DNA from: an uncultured Lachnospiraceae bacterium
GTDB taxonomy: Bacteria; Bacillota; Clostridia; Lachnospirales; Lachnospiraceae
NCBI GenBank assembly: GCA_937877165.1
Contig: CALEFO010000119.1
Span: 1 to 36,917 of the forward strand
Reading direction: 5' to 3'
Length of the DNA stretch: 36,917 nt
The stretch's first letter is position 1; every line of letters begins with the position of its first letter. This document shows, one piece after another, positions 16,583 through 24,229 of this stretch. A program made the translations under genes and the position numbers. The notes beneath the pieces are model-generated. The model was not told the DNA's origin. It made no database searches and worked only from the letters and a program-made list of their open reading frames with translations.

Positions 16583-16599
16583 TATACTGAAGCTATACT
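16583..16599 (+). promoter_or_regulatory. Two -10-like TATACT boxes before the AraC-type regulator
   Basis: TATACT occurs at 16583-16588 and again at 16594-16599 inside an 11-base direct repeat (TATACTGAAGC, TATACTGAA). For the first, a weak -35 (TTATCC, 16560) lies at 17 bases. These are likely start sites for the divergent regulator gene. Confidence 0.35.
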
Positions 16600-16629
16600 G
16601 AAAGAAAATGGAAAGGAAGGTGACAGCAC

Positions 16630-17505
16630 GTGCTTACTTATAATATGGATGTGACCAGGGAAAGTATCTGGAAGCGCACGACGCCGAGTGAGGCAGAGCT
16701 GCTGCAGCCTTATTACTGTACGGAGGCCGGGGTGTTTTATGGCCGGCAGCATTTTTCCACTGCCCGCACGGAAAAAAACAGCTATTTGCTGTTCTACACA
16801 GTGCGCGGTGCAGGCCTGATTGAGCAAGGCGGCAGCCGCGTTGTCCTGAAAGACGGACAGGCGCTGCTGATGAACTGCCGCAGCCCGCAAAGCTACTGCA
16901 CGGCTCCAGGACAGAATTGCTGGCATCACTATTGGGTCCATTTGGACGGCACGGGTCTGGCAGCCATGGAACCGCTGCTGCTCCCAGATAAAAGACTGTC
17001 TCCCGTGCAGATTGCCGGGAGGCGGATGCAGGATTTGTTTGAGCTGATTCTGGAGACGATGGAAGGAAGCACCGTGGACAGTATGGTCAGAACGGGACTG
17101 ATTCTGCATGAAATGCTGACTCTTTGTGTGCAGAATCTTTTTGTACAGGCAGAGGCTACCAGCGCACATCAGGCCATTTTACAGGCTGCGGAAACCATAC
17201 GAAAGAACTACAGGCAAGAGCTTTGCCTTGCGGATTTACTGAAAGACGCGCACATGAGCAAAAGCTATTTTCTGCGCCTGTTCCGACGGTATATGGGCAC
17301 GACACCGTACCATTATCTGGTCAATTTCCGCATTACGCAGGCCAAGGAGCTGCTGGTGCTGAGTGATCACAGCGTCAGCGACATCGCGCGGGAGGTCGGC
17401 TTTGGTGATGCCAGTAATTTTTCCACCCGATTTGCCAATACAACCGGGCAAAGCCCTTTGCAGTATCGCAAAAGTGCGTTAAAGCCCATGGATCCGTGTT
17501 CATAA
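16630..17505 (+). CDS. AraC-family transcriptional regulator, likely rhamnose-responsive
   Basis: A 291-residue cytosolic regulator. GTG 16630 is chosen because GGAAAGGAAGG lies about 9 bases upstream; ATG 16645 is the alternative. The N-terminal half is a cupin-like sugar-binding domain (NSYLLFYTVRGAGLIEQGG, then HHYWVHLDG). The C-terminal 100 residues hold the double helix-turn-helix: LCLADLLKDAHMSKSYFLRL and the second helix pair VSDIAREVGFGDASNFSTRF, followed by the conserved TGQSPLQYR. It is divergent from rhaB with 170 bases between the starts, which contain a palindrome and promoters for both sides. Control of the rhamnose operon is inferred from this arrangement. Confidence 0.88.
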   Translation: MLTYNMDVTRESIWKRTTPSEAELLQPYYCTEAGVFYGRQHFSTARTEKNSYLLFYTVRGAGLIEQGGSRVVLKDGQALLMNCRSPQSYCTAPGQNCWHHYWVHLDGTGLAAMEPLLLPDKRLSPVQIAGRRMQDLFELILETMEGSTVDSMVRTGLILHEMLTLCVQNLFVQAEATSAHQAILQAAETIRKNYRQELCLADLLKDAHMSKSYFLRLFRRYMGTTPYHYLVNFRITQAKELLVLSDHSVSDIAREVGFGDASNFSTRFANTTGQSPLQYRKSALKPMDPCS

Positions 17506-17579
17506 AACGCGAAGGAGGACAACCGTTCAGAAAGAAGAAACGGTCTGCTTATAGAAAGAAGGAACGGTGTGCTTTTTCG

Positions 17580-17608
17580 TTGCGGGAATGATCAATTCGC
17601 GTTAAAAT
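17580..17608 (+). promoter_or_regulatory. Promoter of the LCP-CapA pair (TTGCGG-17-TAAAAT)
   Basis: A -35 box with TTG (17580-17585), a 17-base spacer and a 5/6 -10 box (17603-17608). The leader would be about 155 nt if GTG 17773 is the start. Confidence 0.45.
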
Positions 17609-17772
17609 ATCGTGACTAATTGTTCTGCGTGGGCGGATTATGATGACTCGAAAAGAAAACGGAGCTTTCTCTGATTAGTGGTAAGCGTCCGCGGAACAGT
17701 AGTGAGGATTGTGGAACAGGAAACAGCACTTTGCCCCGGATACCATATATGCCGGGCGGAAAAGGCAATATC

Positions 17773-19887
17773 GTGACCAGAAAGAAGAACAGCAGGAAAC
17801 AGCAGAAGCAGAATCGCCAGAAGGCGGAGGCCTACCGGCAGGCGAAGAACCAGGAAGCCGCAGCGAAGGCAGAAGAAATCCGTCAGGCGAAAAAGGAAGA
17901 GCTTGCAGAGGAGCTGGCGGAAGAGGCCAGAGAAGAGCAGGAGGACATCGCTGCAAACCGCGAGAGCAGAAGAAAAGAGGCCAAAGAGCATGCGAAAGCT
18001 GCTGCCCGAAAGGATGCGCAGAACAATTCCGGGCAATCTCCAAAAAAGGCACCCTCCTCTGGGCACAAGGGTACAGATGCCCCGGAAGAGAGCGTTCTGA
18101 AAGAACGTGAAGAAAGACAGCCGGAGAATCAGAACGAACACAGACCTGGTGAAGAGCCTTCGGACGGTGTGGAGCTTGGCTGGCAGACACAGGAAGAGCC
18201 CAGGGAAGCGGGCATCGGCCTTGCCGGAAGGGTGAAGAGCCTCTGGGAGAGGTTTCTCGGATTAAAGCTCTGGATCCGGATTGTCGCGGTCCTTCTTGTC
18301 ATTGTCCTCGCGCTTGGCCTTGCCGCATACGGATATTTTCACAGCAAGTATCGGCTGATGAAGATCAGCGACGGCAAGTTTTCCAGCACGGAGGTTTCAG
18401 CGGAGGGAGATACGCAGGATCAGCTGGAAAATGAGGAGCTGCAGTCCCGCGAGATTGAAGAGAAGCAGGCGATTGAGGCGACGGGTGAGATTGAGGAGGA
18501 TCAGGCGGTGTTCAATGTCCTTCTGATCGGAACCGATGACCGCACGACGGAGTTCAATGACAATGCAAGAGGCGATACCTGCATTCTGCTGTCGATCAAC
18601 CGCAAAACCAATCAGGTTCATCTGGTCAGCTTTGAGCGCGCGATCGGCGTGAAGATTCCTTCCGGTGAATATGCCGGACAGTGGGACTGGCTGACGCATA
18701 TGTTCTGGTACGGCGGGCCGTATCTGATGACGCGGGAAATCCGTGAGAATTTCAAGGTGGATGTGACGAAGTACATCCGTGTCAACATCCGGACCTTTAT
18801 GGAGCTGGTGGATTCGGTCGGCGGCGTGGACATTGACATGACCGAGGCCGAGTGCAACAACATCAATCATCCGGAGGGAACCTTTACGGCAGGCAACATC
18901 AAGGGCATGCACGTAGAGAAGGAGGTTCAGCAGGATCTGGTCCCCGGTGTGAACCACTTGAACGGCGCGACCGCGATGTGCTACGCAAGACTCCGCGCCA
19001 TTGATGATGACTGGCACCGCGTGGAGCGGCAGCGCAAGGTCATTCTGGCAGCCGTCGAGAACCTGAAGAAGATGAATGTCACAGAGCTGGACCAGCTTCT
19101 GAACAATGTCCTTCCTTTGGTGCAGACCAACCTGACCGAGGCGGACATTGCGAGTCTGATTCCGGAAGCAGGAACGTTCGTCAATATGGATTATGACACC
19201 ATCACCTTCCCGCTCAAGCACACCTACGGCCTGATGGACGGCATGTGCGGAAGAAAGGTGCTGGCGCTGGATTTTGAGACCAACTCGGAAGAGCTGCAGA
19301 ACTTCCTGTACGGGGAGACAACAGCGGAAGAGCTGAATGAGAAGTATGGCTCGGTTTCCGGAGATTATTCTTATAAGAATTCGGAATCCTATCAGCAGAA
19401 CTATCAGGACGCAGAATCTGCGGTAGGCAAGGAGACCTTTATCCAGAAGACCGGTAAATCCAAGCCTTCCCTGGTCGGCGGCTCGTCCTCACAGACGACA
19501 GGAAGCAGCGCAGCAGCGACAGCTGCGGGAGCAGCAGATAATGCCTCTGTTTCGGCAGGAGAGAACACCGCCGGGACCGAAACGGGACAGGAAGCGCAGT
19601 CGGAAGAGAACGCAGCCGGGACTGCAGAAGCGGCAGCGCCTTCTTCCTCTCTTGGAGCAGTGGAGTCGACGACAACCGATCCTGCGACCGGTGTTGTGAC
19701 GATTACCTATTATAATGAAGCAACCGGTGTGCGGACGGCTGTGGCTTCGAATCCGGTGAACGGAGCGACCACGGTGACTGCAAATGATACCGGAAACGGA
19801 ACAACGGTAACGGCGCATTCGGAGGACGGTGTAACCGCCAGTGTTTCCGATCCGTCGGCAGCTGCCGGTGCGGTACAAGGACAGTGA
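17773..19887 (+). CDS. LytR-CpsA-Psr (LCP) family envelope phosphotransferase
   Basis: About 704 residues from GTG 17773 (GGAAAAGG lies 8 bases upstream; ATG 17749 and TTG 17731 are alternatives without better sites). Order: a cytosolic Lys/Glu/Ala-rich helical region of about 155 residues, a membrane helix at about 164-186 (IVAVLLVIVLALGLAAYGYF), an LCP domain at about 245-460, then a Ser/Ala/Thr-rich tail. LCP motifs are LLIGTDDR, ARGDTCILLSIN, SFERAIGVKIP, and YARLR with DDWHRVERQRKVI, carrying the Asp and Arg residues that bind polyprenyl phosphate. LCP enzymes attach teichoic acids or capsule to peptidoglycan outside the cell. The very long charged N-terminus and the glyco-linker-like tail exceed the usual family length. 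It is coupled to CapA by a GTGA overlap. Confidence 0.9.
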   Translation: MTRKKNSRKQQKQNRQKAEAYRQAKNQEAAAKAEEIRQAKKEELAEELAEEAREEQEDIAANRESRRKEAKEHAKAAARKDAQNNSGQSPKKAPSSGHKGTDAPEESVLKEREERQPENQNEHRPGEEPSDGVELGWQTQEEPREAGIGLAGRVKSLWERFLGLKLWIRIVAVLLVIVLALGLAAYGYFHSKYRLMKISDGKFSSTEVSAEGDTQDQLENEELQSREIEEKQAIEATGEIEEDQAVFNVLLIGTDDRTTEFNDNARGDTCILLSINRKTNQVHLVSFERAIGVKIPSGEYAGQWDWLTHMFWYGGPYLMTREIRENFKVDVTKYIRVNIRTFMELVDSVGGVDIDMTEAECNNINHPEGTFTAGNIKGMHVEKEVQQDLVPGVNHLNGATAMCYARLRAIDDDWHRVERQRKVILAAVENLKKMNVTELDQLLNNVLPLVQTNLTEADIASLIPEAGTFVNMDYDTITFPLKHTYGLMDGMCGRKVLALDFETNSEELQNFLYGETTAEELNEKYGSVSGDYSYKNSESYQQNYQDAESAVGKETFIQKTGKSKPSLVGGSSSQTTGSSAAATAAGAADNASVSAGENTAGTETGQEAQSEENAAGTAEAAAPSSSLGAVESTTTDPATGVVTITYYNEATGVRTAVASNPVNGATTVTANDTGNGTTVTAHSEDGVTASVSDPSAAAGAVQGQ

Positions 19888-21293
19888 GAAAAGAAATCCG
19901 GACATTTTGCATAGTGCTCGGCGTGGTACTTGCCGTCGGTGCGGGGCTTTTGGCCCTGTCACCGGCGGCTTTTTGCATTTTTGGGAAGAATACGGCAAAG
20001 GAAACCGACGAAGGAGCTGCTGCTCTTTGGCAGAAACCGGGAGATGAAAAAGCGCTGAAGAACGCGGCAGCGTACGCCGAGAAAACAAAGGTTTACTCCG
20101 GCGAGGAGGCAATCCGGAGTGATCCTCCCGCAGCTTTGGTGCGGTTCGGGGACCCGTATCTTGCCCTTGCCGTGCAGGAGAAAAGGAGAAAGGCGGGGGC
20201 CTTTGGCAATGCCGACGGCGGAGCGGAATCCGCGGATGCGCAGACGGACGGGGCGGACATTCCGGAAGAGGACCGCACGGTGACCTTTACCTTTGCGGGA
20301 GACATTCTTTTTGATGAGAATTATGCAACCGGCATCGCAGCAAGGCAGAACGGAATTTTATCCCGCTTTGATTCGGGGGTGCTGGAGCTGATGCAGGGGG
20401 CGGATGTCTTTACGGTCAACAATGAATTCTGCTATTCAGACGGCGGAACACCGCTTGCGGACAAGACGTTTACGCTCCGCGCAAGGCCGGATACCGCCGA
20501 ATGGCTTCCGCAGATGGGAGTGGATCTGGTGACCCTGGCCAATAACCATGTCTTTGACTTTGGAGAGAACGGTCTTCTTGATACATTGCAGACGCTGCAG
20601 GATATCGGGATGCCTTACATCGGTGCCGGGAAGAATATCGAAGAGGCCGCCTCGGCGGTGTATTATGAGCTGGGATCGGACGGCGCGGCTCTTGTCGGAA
20701 AGTCCTCAGGAGAATTTCCCAGGGAGGCGGGCGATACCAGGATGCGGATTGCCGTGATCAGCACCACGCAGGTCGAGCAGTTCGACAATCCGGACACGAG
20801 AGGTGCTACGGACACGCTCCCCGGCGTATTCCGGTGCTGGGATCCGGGAAGGCTCTATGAAGAAATCCGGGCGGCGAAGGAAAGTGCTGATTTCGTCATC
20901 GTCTGCATCCATTGGGGCGTGGAGAGCGAAAAGCAGAAGGAATACCGGCAGGATGTACTGGCGGACGGCATTACGAATGCCGGTGCGGATCTGATTGTTG
21001 GAGGGCATCCGCATGTTCTGCAGGCGATTGGTGCGGTGAATGGAAAGCCGGTCGCCTACAGCCTCGGGAATTTCTATTTCACCTCGTACACGACGGATAC
21101 CGGCCTTTTGCAGGCACAGTTTTCTGCGGCAGAGAAAAGGCTGACGGGGCTTCGCTTTGTTCCCTGTCTTCAGAGCGGCACGGCAGTTCAGCTTCTTACC
21201 GGGGCAGAGAAGGAACGAGTTCTGAATGAAATGAGGAGCCTGTCACAGGATTGCGGAGTGTCGCTGGATGAGGAAGGGTGGATCCGCTGGTGA
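19884..21293 (+). CDS. CapA family protein (PGA_cap, metallophosphatase-like)
   Basis: A 469-residue membrane-anchored extracellular protein. GTG 19884 overlaps the LCP stop (GTGA), implying translational coupling. An N-terminal signal/anchor helix (IVLGVVLAVGAGLLALSP) is followed by a spacer and the CapA domain from about residue 130: FTFAGDILFDE, VFTVNNEFCYSDGG, LVTLANNHVFDFG, VCIHWGVE and IVGGHPHVLQ. These Asp/Asn/His residues are those of the calcineurin-like metal site in the poly-gamma-glutamate CapA/PgsA family. Its role beside an LCP enzyme suggests capsule or wall-polymer handling; no CapB/CapC ligase genes are nearby, so poly-glutamate synthesis is not implied. No clear terminator follows; the tandem leader repeats start 120 bases downstream. 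Confidence 0.88.
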   Translation: MRKEIRTFCIVLGVVLAVGAGLLALSPAAFCIFGKNTAKETDEGAAALWQKPGDEKALKNAAAYAEKTKVYSGEEAIRSDPPAALVRFGDPYLALAVQEKRRKAGAFGNADGGAESADAQTDGADIPEEDRTVTFTFAGDILFDENYATGIAARQNGILSRFDSGVLELMQGADVFTVNNEFCYSDGGTPLADKTFTLRARPDTAEWLPQMGVDLVTLANNHVFDFGENGLLDTLQTLQDIGMPYIGAGKNIEEAASAVYYELGSDGAALVGKSSGEFPREAGDTRMRIAVISTTQVEQFDNPDTRGATDTLPGVFRCWDPGRLYEEIRAAKESADFVIVCIHWGVESEKQKEYRQDVLADGITNAGADLIVGGHPHVLQAIGAVNGKPVAYSLGNFYFTSYTTDTGLLQAQFSAAEKRLTGLRFVPCLQSGTAVQLLTGAEKERVLNEMRSLSQDCGVSLDEEGWIRW

Positions 21294-21412
21294 AGAATTC
21301 TCTGAAAACGCGGCAGAATGAGGGGGTAGAAACGTGTAGTTTATTGATTTTTTACTTGCATTCGGTTTGATCCATGGTATTCTTTTTTACGTTATGACTG
21401 TCGGTCAGAAAA

Positions 21413-21473
21413 TGACGCACCGGCTGCCGCATTCAGAAAAACCGCCTTCGCGGTTTTTCCTCAGCGAGGTATA
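21413..21473 (+). repeat. Leader repeat copy A (tandem partner of copy B)
   Basis: It carries half of the upper module (GACGCACCGGCTGCCG), the main hairpin GAAAAACCGC-CTTC-GCGGTTTTTC (21436-21459) and CCTCAGCGAGG. No start codon follows at the usual distance, and copy B begins four bases after it. Confidence 0.85.
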
Positions 21474-21476
21474 ACG

Positions 21477-21586
21477 TTTGAAATTGACATCGATATGTCA
21501 CTTTCAAACTGCAGCAACGGTGCTGACGCACCGGCTGCCGCATTCGGACAAACCGCCTTCGCGGTTTGTCCTCAGCGAGGTATGAA
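21477..21586 (+). repeat. Leader repeat copy B, full length, ends at the MMPL start codon
   Basis: Four modules in order. First, an extended hairpin 21477-21508 (TTTGAAA...TTTCAAA outside GACAT...ATGTC, one mismatch). Second, CGGTGC-TGAC-GCACCG (21518-21533). Third, the main 11-bp hairpin GGACAAACCGC-CTTC-GCGGTTTGTCC (21546-21571). Fourth, CCTC-AGC-GAGG (21570-21580). GAGG is the Shine-Dalgarno, 6 bases before ATG 21587. The CC of CCTC belongs to both the main hairpin and the anti-SD, so the two structures compete. Confidence 0.85.
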
Positions 21587-24229
21587 ATGGAAGAGAATAA
21601 GAAAAAAGGAAATTCTGCAATGATCCGGATCGCATCCTTCATTGTGGACAAGAGGATGCTGTTTTTCCTGATTTACATCATTGCGCTGATCTTCTCTGTG
21701 ATTGCCACGAACTGGGTCAAGGTCAACAACGATCTGGCGGATTATCTGCCGGAGACGACGGAGACGAAGCAGGGTCTGGAGATCATGGACAAGGAATTCG
21801 TTACGTTCGGAACCGCCAAGATCATGGTCGCGAACATTTCCTTCCAGGATGCCAAGGAGCTGCAGAGCGAAATCGAGGACATGGACGGGGTATCGCAGGT
21901 AGCATTCACCGATGAGGATGCGGACCAGAGTGATTTCGTGGAGCATTACAACAATGGTTCGGCTCTTTACAGCATCACGTTTTCCTATGATGAGAAGGAC
22001 GACCGGGCGCTGGAGGCATTGAACAATGTCAAGGACAGGCTCTCCGGCTATGATATTTACGTGAGTACGGGGCTGGGCGATCAGCAGGTAGAGATCATTG
22101 AGCAGGAGATCAGCAAGATCATGGTGCTGGTTGCGGTCGTAGTTGTCTCGGTGCTGCTCCTTACGAGTGAGTCCTATGGTGAAATTCCGGTTCTTCTGAT
22201 TACATTCGTTGCCTCGATGCTCCTTAACGGCGGAACGAACTTCCTCCTTGGAACGATTTCCTTTGTCTCCAATTCGGTGTCTTCGATCCTCCAGCTTGCA
22301 CTGTCGGTGGACTATGCCATTATTTTCTGCAACCGCTATAAAGAAGAGCTGAAGGAATACGACGTGCACGATGCGGTTGTCGTGGCGCTGTCCAAATCCA
22401 TTCCGGAGATTTTCTCGAGCTCTCTGACCACAGTCTCCGGTCTGATGGCGATGATCTTCATGCAGTACCGGATCGGCGCGGACCTGGGCGTTGTCCTGAT
22501 CAAGGCCATTCTCTTAAGCCTTCTGTCTGTATTCACGCTGATGCCGGGGCTTCTCGTTCTGTTCTCCGGGATGATGGAGCGGACGAAGCACAAGAGCTTT
22601 GTTCCGAAGATCAGCGCGGTCGGTCGGTTTGCCTACAAATCCCGCTTTGTACTGCCGGTCATTTTCGGTGTTGCTTTTGCCATTTTTGCGGTGCTCTCAC
22701 AGAAGACACCGTATGTGTACGGCTATTCCACACTGCCGACCCCGGTTCAGAACGAGCAGCAGAAGGCGGAGCAGCTGATTGATGACAACTTCGGCTCTGA
22801 GAATTACTGCGCCATTGTGGTCCCAGCCGGGAATTATCGGAAGGAGGCGAAGCTCATCAAGGATCTGGAATCCTATACCGAGGTCGATCATTGCCAGGGT
22901 CTTGCCAATACCGAGGCCATGGACGGCTATATGCTGACGGATGAGCTCTCTCCCCGGGACTTTTCGGAGCTGCTGGATCTCGACTACGAGGTGGCGGAGC
23001 TCCTGTACACCACGTATGCGGCGGATCAGGAGGAGTACGGACGGATTGTCGGCGGCATCTCTTCCTACAAGGTTCCGCTGATGGATATGCTGATGTTCGT
23101 GTATGAGAAGTCCGAAGAGGGATACGTCACATTGGATTCGGATACCGAGGAGACGCTTTCCTCGGCGTACCAACAGATCAGCGACGGCCGCAAGCAGCTC
23201 GAAGGCGATGATTACGACCGGATTCTGGTCTATATGACGATTCCGCTTCCGGAGCAGGACGACAGTGCGTTTGATTTCGTGCAGACGATGCACGATCTTA
23301 CGCAGTCCTATTATGAAGGAGATTCGGTCTATGTTGTCGGCGACTGCACGTCGCAGAGAGATTTGCGGGATTCCTTTGAACGGGACAACATCGTTGTCAG
23401 TGTGATGTCCATTCTGTTCGTTCTGGTCATCCTGCTGTTCACCTTCAAATCGACGGGGCTGCCGGTTCTTCTGGTCGCCGTCATCGAGGGCGCGATTTTT
23501 ATCAACTTCGGAATTCCGACCGTGATCCATGAGAAGGTGTTCTTCATGGGCTACCTGATCGTCAGCTCCATTCAGATGGGTGCGAACATCGACTATGCTA
23601 TCGTCATTTCCAGCCGCTACATAGACTGCCGCAAGACGCAGGACCGGAAGAGCTCGATCATTGAAGCCCTGAACTTCTCGTTCCCGACGATTATCACCTC
23701 GGGCTCTATGATGATCCTGGCAGGCGTGTTCATCGGACAAATGACCTCGGATGCCTGCATCGCGGGTATTGGCGAGTGCCTGGGCCGAGGCACGACGATT
23801 TCAGTCCTCCTTGTTATGTTCGTGCTGCCGCAGATCCTTCTTGTCGGCGACAAGCTGATTGCAAAGACAACCTTTGAAATCGAGCGGCCGGTGAAGACGA
23901 AGGAAGAGTCCGGCACAGTGGTCATCAACGGCGCGATCCGGGGAACCATCAACGGCACGGTCATCGGAACGATGAACGCTGTCGTGCGCGGCGACGTCAA
24001 GGCGATTGTAGTTTCCGGTAATATCAAGAAGGCCGCAGATCCGAATGCCGGGACCGACGCGCAGGAGAAGCTTCCGGGACCGGTAGGTGAAGAAGCGGAA
24101 GGCAGCACAGCGGAGACGAAGGAAGACCCGGACGCAGAGACAGACCATTCGGAGAAGGGAAAACATTCGAATCATAAGCCAGAGGGAAATGGGCACACAG
24201 AAAACGGCCAGGGAGGAGAAGAGGCATGA
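21587..24229 (+). CDS. MMPL/RND-type membrane transporter with beta-helix-like C-terminal tail
   Basis: An 880-residue transporter of the RND superfamily (MMPL/YdfJ type), which uses the proton gradient to move lipids or other envelope substrates. ATG 21587 follows the GAGG of repeat copy B. Two homologous halves each have one helix, an extracellular domain and five more helices. The proton-relay aspartates are visible in the fourth helix of each half: Asp242 in LALSVDYAIIF and Asp669 in GANIDYAIVIS. After the last helix (about residue 765) comes a Gly-rich stretch at about 773-818 with repeated G-x-[IV] steps (INGAIRGTINGTVIGTMNA), resembling a short parallel beta-helix, then a charged tail. 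It overlaps the GLUG protein gene by ATGA, so the two are probably partners. Confidence 0.88.
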   Translation: MEENKKKGNSAMIRIASFIVDKRMLFFLIYIIALIFSVIATNWVKVNNDLADYLPETTETKQGLEIMDKEFVTFGTAKIMVANISFQDAKELQSEIEDMDGVSQVAFTDEDADQSDFVEHYNNGSALYSITFSYDEKDDRALEALNNVKDRLSGYDIYVSTGLGDQQVEIIEQEISKIMVLVAVVVVSVLLLTSESYGEIPVLLITFVASMLLNGGTNFLLGTISFVSNSVSSILQLALSVDYAIIFCNRYKEELKEYDVHDAVVVALSKSIPEIFSSSLTTVSGLMAMIFMQYRIGADLGVVLIKAILLSLLSVFTLMPGLLVLFSGMMERTKHKSFVPKISAVGRFAYKSRFVLPVIFGVAFAIFAVLSQKTPYVYGYSTLPTPVQNEQQKAEQLIDDNFGSENYCAIVVPAGNYRKEAKLIKDLESYTEVDHCQGLANTEAMDGYMLTDELSPRDFSELLDLDYEVAELLYTTYAADQEEYGRIVGGISSYKVPLMDMLMFVYEKSEEGYVTLDSDTEETLSSAYQQISDGRKQLEGDDYDRILVYMTIPLPEQDDSAFDFVQTMHDLTQSYYEGDSVYVVGDCTSQRDLRDSFERDNIVVSVMSILFVLVILLFTFKSTGLPVLLVAVIEGAIFINFGIPTVIHEKVFFMGYLIVSSIQMGANIDYAIVISSRYIDCRKTQDRKSSIIEALNFSFPTIITSGSMMILAGVFIGQMTSDACIAGIGECLGRGTTISVLLVMFVLPQILLVGDKLIAKTTFEIERPVKTKEESGTVVINGAIRGTINGTVIGTMNAVVRGDVKAIVVSGNIKKAADPNAGTDAQEKLPGPVGEEAEGSTAETKEDPDAETDHSEKGKHSNHKPEGNGHTENGQGGEEA

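Noticed and set aside
17522..17577. ACCGTTC...GAACGGT hairpin after the AraC-type regulator considered as a terminator
   Set aside because: The 7-bp stem encloses a loop of about 33 bases, and the T-run is separated from it; too weak to call.
21413..21586. Leader repeats considered as intrinsic terminators
   Set aside because: No U-tract follows the main hairpin; it is followed by the Shine-Dalgarno region.
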